Origin: Pararhizobium_B sp963760965
GTDB lineage: Bacteria; Pseudomonadota; Alphaproteobacteria; Rhizobiales; Rhizobiaceae
Length of the DNA stretch: 64,000 nucleotides
Direction: 5' to 3'
Assembly (NCBI GenBank): GCA_963760965.1
Contig: CAVXEW010000013.1
Location: 434,001 to 498,000 of the forward strand
Numbering within the stretch: the first letter of the stretch is position 1; each line of letters starts with the position of its first letter. The translations under genes were made by a program, and so were the position numbers. Below the pieces are notes generated by a model. The model had not been told where the DNA came from, did no database searches, and saw only the letters and a program-made list of their open reading frames with translations. Below are positions 17,958-27,182 of the stretch, piece by piece.

Positions 17958-19907
17958 ATGCCATCGCATGATTCAGACGTCTTCAATCTGTTCGCGGAGA
18001 TCTACAGCCGCGAAAAGCAGGAGGAAATGAGCCTCCAAGAGTATCTGCTGGCATGCCGCGACGAGCCTTCGATGTATGCCAGTGCGCCGGAGCGCATGAT
18101 GGCTGCGATCGGCGAGCCGTCGCTGGTCGACACCAGCAGCGACGAGCGGCTCGGCCGCATCTTCGCCAACCGGACGATCAAGCTCTACCCGGCCTTCGCC
18201 GACTTCTACGGCATGGAGGAGACGGTCGAGCGGATCGTCTCGTATTTCCGCCATGCCGCGCAGGGTCTCGAGGAGCGCAAGCAGATCCTCTACCTGCTCG
18301 GGCCCGTCGGCGGCGGCAAGTCGTCGCTGGCCGAACGGCTCAAGCGCCTGATGGAGGAGCAGCCGATCTACACGCTGAAGATCGGCGGGGAGACCAGCCC
18401 GGTCTTCGAATCGCCGCTGGGGCTCTTCCATCCGCAGCGCATGGCCGACCTGCTGGAAGACAAGTACGGCATCGCCCGGCGCCGGCTCACGGGCCTCATC
18501 TCGCCATGGGCGACCAAGCGCCTCGACGAGGCGGGCGGCGACATCTCCAAGTTCTCCGTGGTCAAGATCATGCCGTCCCGGCTGCGCCAGATCGGCATCG
18601 CCAAGACGGAACCCGGCGACGAGAACAACCAGGACGTCTCCTCGCTCGTCGGCAAGGTGGACATCCGCCAGCTCGAGCACTTCAACCAGGCCGACCCGGA
18701 CGCCTATTCCTACAGCGGCGGCCTGAACCGGACGACGCAGGGGCTTCTCGAGTTCGTCGAGATGTTCAAGGCGCCGATCAAGGTGCTGCATCCGCTGCTG
18801 ACGGCGACGCAGGAGGGCAACTACAACGGCACCGAGAACTTCGGCGCCTTCCCCTACCAGGGCATAGTGCTCGCGCACTCCAACGAGTCCGAGTGGCTGC
18901 AGTTCCGCAACAACAAGAACAACGAGGCCTTCCTCGACCGCATCCTCGTCGTGAAGGTGCCGTATTGCCTTCGCGTCACCGAGGAGAAGCAGATCTACGA
19001 GAAGCTTCTCCGCGAGAGCGAACTGGCGAGCAATCCGTGCGCGCCGGAAGTGCTCGAGATCCTGAGCCGGTTCACCGTCTCGACGCGCCTGACGGAGCAC
19101 GAGAACTCGCCGCTCTACACCAAGATGCGCGTCTATGACGGCGAGAACCTCAAGGACATCGATCCCAAGGCGAAATCGGTGCAGGAGTATCGCGACGCCG
19201 CCGGCGTCGACGAGGGCATGACCGGCGTCAGCACGCGCTTCGCCTTCAAGGTCCTGTCGGCCACCTTCAACTTCGACACCAAGCAGGTGGCGGCCGATCC
19301 CGTGCATCTGATGTACGTGCTCGAGCAGGCGATCAAGCGCGAGCAGTTCCCGCCGGAGACGGAGGCGAGGTATCTGGATTTCCTCAAGTCCGAGCTCGCG
19401 ACGCGCTATGCGGAGTTCATCGGCTACGAGATCCAGAAGGCCTATCTGGAATCCTACAGCGAGTACGGGCAGAACCTCTTCGACCGCTACATCGCCTATG
19501 CCGACGCCTGGATCGAGGACCAGGACTACAAGGACCCCGACACCGGGCAGATCCTCAACCGCGAGATCCTCGACGCCGAGCTCTCGCAGATCGAAAAGCC
19601 TGCCGGCATCGCCAATCCGAAGGACTTCCGCAACGAGGTCGTCAAGTTCACGCTGAGGGCGCGCGCCAAGAACAATGGCCGCAATCCGGCATGGACCTCC
19701 TATGAGAAGCTGCGCGAGGTCATCGAAAAGCGTATGTTCGGCCAGGTGGAAGACCTGCTGCCCGTCATCAGCTTCGGCTCGAAGAAGGACAGCGCGACCG
19801 AAAAGCAGCATTCGGAATTCGTGCATCGAATGGTCGGACGCGGCTACACGGAACGGCAGGTCCGCCGGCTGGTCGACTGGTACATGCGGGTCAACAAGGC
19901 CGGCTGA
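17958..19907 (+). CDS. prkA: PrkA family serine protein kinase / AAA+ protein
   Basis: A 649-residue homologue of PrkA/YeaG. Walker A is GPVGGGKSS at residues 115-123 in an N-terminal AAA+ PrkA domain, followed by family blocks SYSGGLNRTTQGLLEFVEMFKA, TATQEGNYNG and AHSNESEW; the C-terminal half is the kinase-like domain (ITEKQIYEKLL-type region, VSTRFAFKVLS). ATG 17958 follows GGGAG. In E. coli YeaG with YeaH acts in nitrogen-starvation and stationary-phase physiology; in Bacillus PrkA acts in sporulation. Here it forms an operon with yeaH and spoVR, a very common trio in proteobacteria. Confidence 0.95.
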   Translation: MPSHDSDVFNLFAEIYSREKQEEMSLQEYLLACRDEPSMYASAPERMMAAIGEPSLVDTSSDERLGRIFANRTIKLYPAFADFYGMEETVERIVSYFRHAAQGLEERKQILYLLGPVGGGKSSLAERLKRLMEEQPIYTLKIGGETSPVFESPLGLFHPQRMADLLEDKYGIARRRLTGLISPWATKRLDEAGGDISKFSVVKIMPSRLRQIGIAKTEPGDENNQDVSSLVGKVDIRQLEHFNQADPDAYSYSGGLNRTTQGLLEFVEMFKAPIKVLHPLLTATQEGNYNGTENFGAFPYQGIVLAHSNESEWLQFRNNKNNEAFLDRILVVKVPYCLRVTEEKQIYEKLLRESELASNPCAPEVLEILSRFTVSTRLTEHENSPLYTKMRVYDGENLKDIDPKAKSVQEYRDAAGVDEGMTGVSTRFAFKVLSATFNFDTKQVAADPVHLMYVLEQAIKREQFPPETEARYLDFLKSELATRYAEFIGYEIQKAYLESYSEYGQNLFDRYIAYADAWIEDQDYKDPDTGQILNREILDAELSQIEKPAGIANPKDFRNEVVKFTLRARAKNNGRNPAWTSYEKLREVIEKRMFGQVEDLLPVISFGSKKDSATEKQHSEFVHRMVGRGYTERQVRRLVDWYMRVNKAG

Positions 19908-19972
19908 GGCAAAGGGGGCGCGCGCAATGCGCGCCTTCCACCCGAAGTGCGTCGCGTGGAGGCTGATGCCTT

Positions 19973-21292
19973 ATGCCGAACTATATCGACCGTCGCCTCA
20001 ACCCGAAGGACAAGAGCCTCGGCAACCGCCAGCGTTTCCTCAGGCGTGCACGCGATGAGCTGAAGCGGACGATCAACGAGCAGATCAAGTCCGGCAAGAT
20101 CGCCGACGCGGGGTCGGGGCAGTCCGTTCCCGTGCCGATCAAGGGTACCGCGGAGCCGAGCTTCCACCTCGACCGGGCGACCGGCCGGCGCGAGCACGTG
20201 CTGCCGGGAAACAAGGAGTTCCATGCCGGCGACAAACTGCCGAAGCCGCCGTCGGGCGGCGGGCAGGGGAGCGGCAAGGATCCTGCCTCCGGCGGCGATG
20301 CGGAGGACGACTTCCGCTTCGTGCTGTCGCGCGAGGAGGTGCTCGACCTCTTCTTCGAGGACCTGGAGCTTCCCCACCTGATCAAGCTCAACCTGAAGGA
20401 GGTGAAGACCTTCAAGCCACGCCGGGCGGGGTTCGCCATCACCGGCGCGCCGACCAACATCAATGTCGGCCAGACGATGCGCAACAGCTACGGGCGGCGC
20501 ATCGCGCTCCGGCGGCCCAAGCGCGGGGAGATCGAGGAAAAGGAAGCCGAGATCGCCGCGCTCGAGGCGAAGGAGCCGGCGGACGCACCGACCCGCAAGA
20601 GGCTCGCCGGGCTGCGCGAGGAACTGGAGGTCCTGAAGCGGCGGCGCAAGGTCATTCCCTACGTCGATCCGATGGACATCCGCTTCAACCGCTTCGAGCC
20701 GCAGCCGCTGCCGAACGCGAACGCGGTGATGTTCTGCCTGATGGACGTCTCGGGTTCCATGGGCGAGCGCGAGAAGGACCTCGCGAAGCGCTTCTTCGTG
20801 CTGCTGCACATGTTCCTGTCGCGGCGCTACGAGCGCACCGACATCGTCTTCATCCGCCATACCCACGAGGCGCAGGAGGTCGACGAGGAGACCTTCTTCT
20901 ACTCGACGAGAAGCGGCGGCACCGTCGTATCCACGGCGCTCGAGGAGATGCTGCGTATCATCGAGGAGCGCTATCCGAGCAACGAGTGGAACATCTACGC
21001 CGCGCAGGCCTCGGACGGCGACAACAGCCGAGACGATTCGGGGCGTTGCGTCGCGATGCTCGACCAGCAGATCATGAAGCTTTGCCAGTACTACGCCTAT
21101 GTCGAGATCATCGACGAGCGGGAGAGCGACATCTTCCGGTCCACCGAGAACGGCACCGCGCTCTGGAAGGCCTACAAGCTGGTGAGCGAGCGCTGGGACA
21201 ATTTCCAGGTGACGCGGATCGCGGAGCCGTCGGACATCTACCCGGTGTTCCACGAGCTGTTCGCGAAGCAGTCGAAAATCGCCAACGGCTGA
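19973..21292 (+). CDS. yeaH: YeaH/YhbH family protein (DUF444, von Willebrand A-like)
   Basis: A 439-residue cytosolic protein. N-terminus NYIDRRLNPKDKSLGNRQRFLRR is characteristic. A central charged coiled-coil segment (about 180-225) precedes a vWA-like domain with a MIDAS motif MDVSGSMG near residue 258. Later motifs RHTHEAQEVDEETFF, SGGTVVSTALEEM and ASDGDN are family signatures. ATG 19973 follows GTGGAGG. It lies 65 bp after prkA and 3-12 bp before spoVR. Its partner is PrkA (family knowledge); the molecular role is unknown. Confidence 0.94.
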   Translation: MPNYIDRRLNPKDKSLGNRQRFLRRARDELKRTINEQIKSGKIADAGSGQSVPVPIKGTAEPSFHLDRATGRREHVLPGNKEFHAGDKLPKPPSGGGQGSGKDPASGGDAEDDFRFVLSREEVLDLFFEDLELPHLIKLNLKEVKTFKPRRAGFAITGAPTNINVGQTMRNSYGRRIALRRPKRGEIEEKEAEIAALEAKEPADAPTRKRLAGLREELEVLKRRRKVIPYVDPMDIRFNRFEPQPLPNANAVMFCLMDVSGSMGEREKDLAKRFFVLLHMFLSRRYERTDIVFIRHTHEAQEVDEETFFYSTRSGGTVVSTALEEMLRIIEERYPSNEWNIYAAQASDGDNSRDDSGRCVAMLDQQIMKLCQYYAYVEIIDERESDIFRSTENGTALWKAYKLVSERWDNFQVTRIAEPSDIYPVFHELFAKQSKIANG

Positions 21293-21304
21293 CGGGTGAT
21301 TCCA

Positions 21305-22849
21305 TTGAGCAACGTCAAGAAAAGCGCCGGCCTGCTCTTCGAGAGCTCCGACTGGAATTTCGACACGCTGTCGCGCACCTATGACGCGATCGAGGAGGTG
21401 GCGCTCGAGGACATGAAGCTCGACGTCTACCCGAACCAGATGGAAATCATCTCCTCCGAGCAGATGCTCGACGCCTATTCCTCGATCGGCCTGCCGCTGA
21501 TGTACCGGCACTGGTCGTTCGGCAAGCACTTCGTGCACGAGGAGACAGCCTACAGGAAGGGCCGGAGGGGCCTCGCCTACGAACTCGTCATCAACTCCAA
21601 TCCCTGCATCGTCTACCTGATGGAGGAGAACACGATGGCGATGCAGGCGCTGGTGACGGCCCATGCCGCCTTCGGCCACAACCACTTCTTCAAGAACAAC
21701 TACCTGTTCCGGCAGTGGACGGACGCCAACGCCATCCTCTCCTACATGGAGTTCGCCAAGCGCTACATCGCGCGTTGCGAGGAGCGGCACGGGCTGGCAG
21801 CCGTGGAATCCATCCTCGATGCCGCCCATGCGATCATGGACCAGGGCGTGTTCCGCTATCGCCGGCCGCCGCGCCTGTCTTCGGAGCGCGAGCGGGAACG
21901 GCTGCGCGAGCGGCTGGAATACGAGGAGAAGACCTTCAACGACCTGTGGCGCACCCTGCCGCAGCGCAAGGAGGGCGAAGACCCGACCGAGGCGGAAAGC
22001 GAGGCGCAGGAGCGCAAGCGCGCGCTCAAGCTGCCGGAAGAGAACCTGCTCTATTTCCTCGAGAAGAACAGCCTGATCCTCGAGCCATGGCAGCGGGAGA
22101 TCCTGAGGATCGTGCGCGTCGTGGCGCAGTACTTCTATCCCCAGCGCCAGACCAAGGTGATGAACGAGGGGTGCGCGACCTACAGCCACTACACCATCAT
22201 GAACACGCTGTTCGACCGTGGCCGGGTCGGGGAAGGCACGATGCTGGAAATCCTCGCCAGCCACGCCAACGTGGTGTTCCAGCCGCATTTCGACGACCCG
22301 CGCTACTCGGCGATCAATCCCTACGCGCTGGGCTTCGCGATGATGCAGGACATCGAGCGCGTCTGCACGGAGCCGACCGGCGAGGACAGGGACTGGTTCC
22401 CCGACATCGCCGGCAACGGCGACCCGACAGGCACGCTGATCGACGCCTGGGCGAACCACCGCGACGAGTCGTTCGTGCGGCAGTTCCTGAGCCCGCACCT
22501 CATCCGCAAGCTGCGGCTCTTCGCACTGGGCGACAATGCCGCGCGCGACCATTACGAGGTTTCGGCGATCCACGACGAGCGCGGCTACGAGCGGGTGCGC
22601 GCGAGCCTCGCCGACAATCTCGACGTGAGCGCGAACCAGCCCGACATCCAGGTGGCCGACGTCGACCTGCTCGGGGACCGGCACCTGCGGCTGCACCACA
22701 CCGCGAGGAACGGCGTTCTCCTGTCGGAACAGGGGCTGGATGCGACGCTCAGGCACATCAACCGGCTCTGGGGCTACCGGGTCAGCCTTGCGAGCATCGA
22801 CGCGCAGACGGGGGAACTGATTTCCGAGACGGCAGTCGGGGCGGAGTGA
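21305..22849 (+). CDS. spoVR: SpoVR family protein
   Basis: About 514 residues, highly similar throughout to E. coli YcgB: SDWNFDTL, YPNQMEIISSEQMLDAYSS, YRHWSFGKHF, GLAYELVINSNPCIVYLMEEN, ALVTAHAAFGHNHFFKNNYLF, GCATYSHYTIMNTLFDRG. The histidines and glutamates in these blocks are invariant in the family and look metal-binding, though no activity is established. TTG 21305 is preferred (CGGGTGA upstream); GTG 21296 gives three more residues. It ends the prkA-yeaH-spoVR operon. Confidence 0.94.
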   Translation: MSNVKKSAGLLFESSDWNFDTLSRTYDAIEEVALEDMKLDVYPNQMEIISSEQMLDAYSSIGLPLMYRHWSFGKHFVHEETAYRKGRRGLAYELVINSNPCIVYLMEENTMAMQALVTAHAAFGHNHFFKNNYLFRQWTDANAILSYMEFAKRYIARCEERHGLAAVESILDAAHAIMDQGVFRYRRPPRLSSERERERLRERLEYEEKTFNDLWRTLPQRKEGEDPTEAESEAQERKRALKLPEENLLYFLEKNSLILEPWQREILRIVRVVAQYFYPQRQTKVMNEGCATYSHYTIMNTLFDRGRVGEGTMLEILASHANVVFQPHFDDPRYSAINPYALGFAMMQDIERVCTEPTGEDRDWFPDIAGNGDPTGTLIDAWANHRDESFVRQFLSPHLIRKLRLFALGDNAARDHYEVSAIHDERGYERVRASLADNLDVSANQPDIQVADVDLLGDRHLRLHHTARNGVLLSEQGLDATLRHINRLWGYRVSLASIDAQTGELISETAVGAE

Positions 22850-22859
22850 GCCGCCATGC

Positions 22860-22876
22860 CCGGACGCGGGGTCCGG
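22860..22876. terminator. Weak hairpin between convergent spoVR and methyltransferase genes
   Basis: CCGGAC GCGGG GTCCGG gives a 6-bp stem 10 bp after the spoVR stop. No U-run. A possible terminator, or a random GC-rich palindrome. Confidence 0.3.
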
Positions 22877-22920
22877 CAGGTTGCGCGGCGGCGGAGCCGG
22901 GCCCGCGGCACCGGCCGGGT

Positions 22921-23562
22921 TCAGCCGGCGCGGGGACTGCCCGGTTCGAGGCGGCTCAGGTCGATGCCCTGGCCGACGGGGAGCCGCACGGTGCTGACGC
23001 CCGGTTTCGTCCGGATGGCTTGCCCGTAGAGGCGCGCGCCCTCCGTTTCCGGCCAGATCATGTTGTCGGCGACGACGAGAGCGCCGGGGGCGAGCTTCGG
23101 GAAAAAGGCCTCGAGGCACGGGACGTAGAGGTCCTTCCACAGGTCCAGCAGGACGAAGTCGACGGTCTCCTGCAGGTCGCCGATCATCGCGACGGCGTCT
23201 CCCACCCGGAAGTCGACCACTTCGGCGAGCCCGGCCTCGGTCGCCATCGTGCGGGCGAAGTCGGCCTTGTAGGCGTCCCTTTCCATGGTGATCAGCCGGC
23301 CGCCGGAGGCCCTGGCGGCCTCGGCGAGCCAGATGCCCGAATAGCCGTAGGAGGTGCCGAGTTCCAGGATGACCGGCCGCTCGAGGCTGCGGGCGAGGAT
23401 GTTGACGAGCCGGCCGACCTCGGGCCCGACCGGACGCAGGCTGCGGTCCTGTTCCCCTTCGGCGAAGCCGGGCAGGGGCGGTGCGAGGCCGTCGGCCTGT
23501 ATCATCCGGTGGTAGCTGGAGAGCACCCCGGAGATCCTGTCGTCCATCGTCGCGTCGTGCAT
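22921..23562 (-). CDS. Class I SAM-dependent O-methyltransferase-like protein
   Basis: A 213-residue methyltransferase of the catechol/caffeoyl-CoA O-methyltransferase type. SAM-binding motif I VILELGTSYGYSGIWLA near residue 69, motif II region LITMERDAYKADFAR, VDFVLLDLWKDLYVP in place of the usual VDFIFIDADK, and VADNMIWPE. The metal-binding set is thus partly altered (LLDLWKD). ATG 23562 has GGAGGAAAGG at a longer than usual distance. It stands alone; the acceptor is unknown. Confidence 0.82.
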   Translation of the reverse strand: MHDATMDDRISGVLSSYHRMIQADGLAPPLPGFAEGEQDRSLRPVGPEVGRLVNILARSLERPVILELGTSYGYSGIWLAEAARASGGRLITMERDAYKADFARTMATEAGLAEVVDFRVGDAVAMIGDLQETVDFVLLDLWKDLYVPCLEAFFPKLAPGALVVADNMIWPETEGARLYGQAIRTKPGVSTVRLPVGQGIDLSRLEPGSPRAG

Positions 23563-23724
23563 GGCCGTCCTGTCCTTTCCTCCCGGCGCCTGCCGTTCCC
23601 GGGCATCTGAACACGATACCGGGTCCAGCGAAAATCAATTCGCGCCGAAGGGACGTCGGCCGGCGGGACGAGGGCCAGGTCCCGCGGTCGCGGGCCGCGC
23701 GGGCCGGTGCCGCGGGGCGCTTGC

Positions 23725-23741
23725 AGTGCGTACCGCAAAAC
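23725..23741 (+). promoter_or_regulatory. Operator-like motif upstream of LacI gene (copy A)
   Basis: AGTGCGTACCGCAAAAC shares 13 of 17 bases with a motif at 24848-24864 in front of the first operon gene. The core TGCG-TAC-CGCA is palindromic. A candidate autoregulatory site of the LacI-type regulator. Confidence 0.45.
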
Positions 23742-23754
23742 CCTTCATTTTCGC

Positions 23755-23783
23755 TTGTCGGGTTCTCCGTTCGCGGCTAGAGT
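23755..23783 (+). promoter_or_regulatory. Candidate sigma-70 promoter of LacI gene
   Basis: TTGTCG (23755-23760), 17-bp spacer, TAGAGT (23778-23783), about 25 bp before the start codon. Match is moderate. Confidence 0.4.
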
Positions 23784-23806
23784 CCGGCGCGGGAGGACGA
23801 TCCGGA

Positions 23807-24832
23807 ATGCCGAAGACGACGCTCGAGGACGTCGCCAGGGAGGCGGGCGTCAGCCTTGCCACGGTCGACCGGGTCGTGAACCGCAGGGCGGGCGTCCGCG
23901 CGCGCACGGTGGAACGCGTCGTGGCGACGATCGAGCGCCTCGGCTATTTCGCCGACCAGCATGCCTCGCGGCTGGCGCGCGGCCGCAACTACGATTTCCG
24001 CATCATGCTGCCGAGCGGCGGCAACGAGTTCATGGCGGCCCTGGCCCAGGAGTTCCGCGACATGGGCGAGCGCGCGGCCGGCGAGCGTGCCGGGCTGCAG
24101 GTGCACCAGGTCGATACGTTCGACGGCGAGGCGCTCGCGGCGGCGATCGAGGCACTGCCGCGCGATATCGACGGCCTCGCGGTCGTCGCCCTCGATCACC
24201 CGGCGGTGACGGAGGCGGTGAACGCCCTTGCCGATGCGGACGTGCCGGTCGTCACCCTCGTCTCGGACGTGCCGCGTTCGCGCCGCAGGCACTTCGTCGG
24301 AACGGACAATTTCGCTTCCGGGCGCACGGCCGCCTCGCTGATCGGGCGGTTCTCCTGCAAGCGCAGCGGCCCCGTCGGGCTGATCGTGGGCTCGCTTGCG
24401 CTGCGGGACCATTTCGAGCGGCGGTCGGGTTTCGAGCAGGTGCTCGCCAACGAGTATCCGGGTCTCGGCGTGCTGCCCGTGCGCGAGGCCCGCGACGACG
24501 CCGCCCTGGTACAGGCGGCGGCGCGCGAGCTGATCGCCGGGCATGGCGACCTGATCGCGATCTACAACACCGGCGGCGGGCAGGCGGGCGTCATCGCGGC
24601 GCTGCAGGAGGCGGGCAAGGCGCGGGACATCATCTACGTGGCCCACGAACTCGTCCCCTCGACGCGCCGCCACCTGATCCGCGGCACCGTCGACGCGGTG
24701 ATCAGCCAGGACGTCGGCCACATGTCGCGCAGCACGTTCCGCATCCTGCTGGCGCTGCGCGAGGGGCGGCCGATCGTGCCGGGTCAGGAGCGGATCCGCA
24801 TGGACATATACCTGCGGGACAACATGCCGTGA
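23807..24832 (+). CDS. LacI-family transcriptional regulator of the sugar operon
   Basis: A 341-residue regulator. Helix-turn-helix TLEDVAREAGVSLATVDRVV at residues 5-24 with hinge helix (ERLGYFADQHASRLARG), then a periplasmic-binding-protein-like effector domain (ALDHPAVTEAV, GTDNFASGRTAASLIGR, YNTGGGQAGVIAAL, VAHEL, IRGTVDAVISQDVGHMS). DHASRLARG replaces the usual NxxARxL hinge. ATG 23807 follows GGGAGG. It is the first gene before a co-oriented operon with RbsA/B/C-type transporter; its effector is likely the sugar taken up or an oxidised derivative. Confidence 0.92.
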   Translation: MPKTTLEDVAREAGVSLATVDRVVNRRAGVRARTVERVVATIERLGYFADQHASRLARGRNYDFRIMLPSGGNEFMAALAQEFRDMGERAAGERAGLQVHQVDTFDGEALAAAIEALPRDIDGLAVVALDHPAVTEAVNALADADVPVVTLVSDVPRSRRRHFVGTDNFASGRTAASLIGRFSCKRSGPVGLIVGSLALRDHFERRSGFEQVLANEYPGLGVLPVREARDDAALVQAAARELIAGHGDLIAIYNTGGGQAGVIAALQEAGKARDIIYVAHELVPSTRRHLIRGTVDAVISQDVGHMSRSTFRILLALREGRPIVPGQERIRMDIYLRDNMP

Positions 24833-24847
24833 GCGATCATGTAATGA

Positions 24848-24864
24848 GGTGCGTACGCCAAAAG
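24848..24864 (+). promoter_or_regulatory. Operator-like motif upstream of sugar operon (copy B)
   Basis: GGTGCGTACGCCAAAAG, the partner of the motif at 23725-23741, 70 bp before the isomerase gene. It contains the palindrome GCGTACGC. Likely the main operator for the operon (inference). Confidence 0.45.
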
Positions 24865-24933
24865 ACGTAGACAGCTGAGATATTCGCAGGGCGTCCCGGA
24901 CGTTCCGGATTGAAACCGACTGGAGAAGAACTC

Positions 24934-25989
24934 ATGAAGACGATCAAGGGACCGGCCATCTTCCTGGCCCAGTTCGCCGGCGACGCGGCGCCGTTCAACT
25001 CGTTCGATTCCATCTGCGGATGGGCGGCCTCGCTCGGCTACAAGGGCGTGCAGATCCCGGCGTGGGACAAACGGCTGATCGACATCGAGAAGGCCTCGGA
25101 CTCCAAGGACTACTGCGACGAGATCGTCGGCACGGCGAAGCAGCACGGGCTGGCCGTGACGGAGCTTTCGACGCACCTGCAGGGACAACTCGTCGCCGCC
25201 CATCCCGCCTATGACGAGATGCTGGACGGGTTCGCGCCGGCGAAGGTGCACGGCAATCCCAAGGCGCGCCAGGAATGGGCCGTCGACCAGCTGAAGCGCA
25301 CGGCGCGCGCCTCCCGCCACATGGGTCTCTCGGGGATGCCGACCTTTTCGGGCGCGCTCGCGTGGCCGTTCCTCTACCCGTTCCCGCAGCGGCCGGCCGG
25401 CCTGATCGAGGCGGCGTTCGACGAGCTGGCGCTGCGCTGGAAGCCGATCCTCGACTATTGCGACGAGCAGGGCGTCGACGCCTGCTTCGAGATCCATCCG
25501 GGCGAGGACCTGCACGACGGCGTGTCCTACGAGATGTTCCTGGAGCGCGTCCACGGGCACCCGCGCGCGAACCTGCTCTACGATCCCTCGCACTTCGTGC
25601 TGCAGCAGCTCGACTACCTCGAGTACATCGAGATCTACCACGAGCGCATCCGCGCCTTCCACGTCAAGGACGCGGAGTTTGTCCCGAGCGGCCGGCAGGG
25701 CGTCTATGGAGGCTACCAGTCCTGGGTCGACCGGGCCGGGCGCTTCCGTTCCCTCGGCGACGGGCAGGTCGATTTCGGCCGCATCTTCTCGCAGCTCTCC
25801 GCGCACGACTTCGACGGGTGGGCTGTGCTCGAATGGGAATGCGCGCTGAAACATCCGGAGGACGGCGCGCGAGAGGGGGCGGAGTTCATCGCCGCGCACA
25901 TCATCCGCGTCACGGAACATGCCTTCGACGATTTCGTCGGCTCCGGCACGGACCAGAGCGCCAACCGCCGCATCCTCGGCCTCGACTGA
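24934..25989 (+). CDS. Sugar phosphate isomerase/epimerase family protein (TIM barrel, AP-endonuclease-2 fold)
   Basis: A 351-residue TIM-barrel protein. Metal and substrate motifs: GYKGVQIPAWD at the first barrel strand, ELSTHLQGQL, CFEIHPGED (metal Glu/His), NLLYDPSHFVLQQLDYLEYI, FHVKDAEF (His-Lys-Asp), DFDGWAVLEWE. Lengths of about 350 with an insert are typical of members found next to Gfo/Idh/MocA dehydrogenases. ATG 24934 follows GGAGAAG. Family members isomerise, epimerise or eliminate keto-sugars; with the neighbouring dehydrogenase it probably handles a keto-sugar made from the imported substrate. Confidence 0.85.
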   Translation: MKTIKGPAIFLAQFAGDAAPFNSFDSICGWAASLGYKGVQIPAWDKRLIDIEKASDSKDYCDEIVGTAKQHGLAVTELSTHLQGQLVAAHPAYDEMLDGFAPAKVHGNPKARQEWAVDQLKRTARASRHMGLSGMPTFSGALAWPFLYPFPQRPAGLIEAAFDELALRWKPILDYCDEQGVDACFEIHPGEDLHDGVSYEMFLERVHGHPRANLLYDPSHFVLQQLDYLEYIEIYHERIRAFHVKDAEFVPSGRQGVYGGYQSWVDRAGRFRSLGDGQVDFGRIFSQLSAHDFDGWAVLEWECALKHPEDGAREGAEFIAAHIIRVTEHAFDDFVGSGTDQSANRRILGLD

Positions 25990-26009
25990 TTTCACGGGAG
26001 TACAGCACC

Positions 26010-27182
26010 ATGGCCATTAGCGGAAGCAGGGACACGGCGGTCGGCGGGCGCATACGCCTCGGCATGGTCGGCGGCGGGCAGGGCGCCTTCATCGGCGCCG
26101 TCCACCGCATCGCCGCGCGCATGGACGACCGCTTCGAGCTGGTCGCCGGCGCGCTTTCCTCCGACCCGGACCGGGCGAGCGCCTCGGCGAGGGAGCTCGG
26201 CATCGCGCCGGAGCGCAGCTACGCCAACTTCCTCGACATGGCGAAGGCGGAGGCGGCGCGCGAGGACGGCATCGAGGCGGTGTCGATCGTCACGCCGAAC
26301 CACGTCCACGCGCCGGCCGCGCGGGCGTTCCTCCATGCCGGCATCCACGTCATATGCGACAAGCCGATGACGACCACGGTTTCGGAAGCGGAGGAACTCG
26401 TCGAGCTGGTGGCAAAGACCGGCAAGCTGTTCGTGCTCACGCACAACTACACCGGCTATCCGATGGTCCGGCAGGCCCGTGCGATGGTGCGCGACGGCGT
26501 GCTCGGCGAGATCCGGCTGGTGCAGGCGGAATACCCGCAGGACTGGCTGACCGAGAAGGCCGAGGAAACCGGCCTCAAGCAGGCGGAGTGGCGCACGGAT
26601 CCGGCCCGCTCGGGCGCGGGCGGGGCGATCGGCGACATCGGCACCCACGCCTACAACCTCGGCTGCTTCGTCTCCGGGCTCAGGGCGAGGGAGCTCTGCG
26701 CGGAACTGACCACCTTCGTGCCCGGGCGGCGGCTCGACGACGACGTCCAGATCCTGATGCGCTACGAGGGCGGCGCCAAGGGCATGCTCTGGGCGAGCCA
26801 GGTCGCCCCGGGCAACGAGAACGGCCTGAAGCTCAGGGTGTTCGGGACGAGGGGCGGGCTGGAATGGGCGCAGGAAGACCCGAACTATCTCTGGCACACC
26901 CCCTTCGGCGAGCCGAAGCGCCTGATCACGCGTAACGGCGCGGGCGCGGGGGAGGAGGCGAACCGGATCAGCCGCGTGCCGCCGGGCCATCCGGAGGGCT
27001 ACCTCGAAGGCTTCGCCAACATCTACAGCGAGGCCGCGCTGGCGATCATCGCGGCGCGCGCCGGCGACCCGGCGCCGGGCGGCGTGATCCACCCGACCGT
27101 CGGGGACGGGCTGGACGGCATGAAGTTCATCGCAGCGGCGGTGGAATCGTCGAAGAACGGCGGCGTGTGGACGGAGGTCTAG
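26010..27182 (+). CDS. Gfo/Idh/MocA-family oxidoreductase
   Basis: A 390-residue NAD(P)-dependent sugar dehydrogenase. N-terminal Rossmann motif LGMVGGGQGAFIGAVHR near residues 16-32, SIVTPNHVHAPAA, the catalytic-lysine motif CDKPM (variant of EKP), and GAIGDIGTHAYNLGCF with the conserved Asp/His pair in the C-terminal domain. ATG 26010 lies 20 bp after the isomerase gene (ACGGGAG upstream). The next gene starts at its stop codon. Oxidation of a ring hydroxyl, often C3, is typical; the sugar is unknown. Confidence 0.9.
   Translation: MAISGSRDTAVGGRIRLGMVGGGQGAFIGAVHRIAARMDDRFELVAGALSSDPDRASASARELGIAPERSYANFLDMAKAEAAREDGIEAVSIVTPNHVHAPAARAFLHAGIHVICDKPMTTTVSEAEELVELVAKTGKLFVLTHNYTGYPMVRQARAMVRDGVLGEIRLVQAEYPQDWLTEKAEETGLKQAEWRTDPARSGAGGAIGDIGTHAYNLGCFVSGLRARELCAELTTFVPGRRLDDDVQILMRYEGGAKGMLWASQVAPGNENGLKLRVFGTRGGLEWAQEDPNYLWHTPFGEPKRLITRNGAGAGEEANRISRVPPGHPEGYLEGFANIYSEAALAIIAARAGDPAPGGVIHPTVGDGLDGMKFIAAAVESSKNGGVWTEV

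Noticed and set aside
19844..23638. Very long minus-strand ORF (1264 codons) across yeaH, spoVR and the methyltransferase
   Set aside because: It is antisense to two strongly conserved genes, has low-complexity Arg/Ala/Val composition and is in a different frame from the real methyltransferase. Such ORFs are a by-product of high GC.
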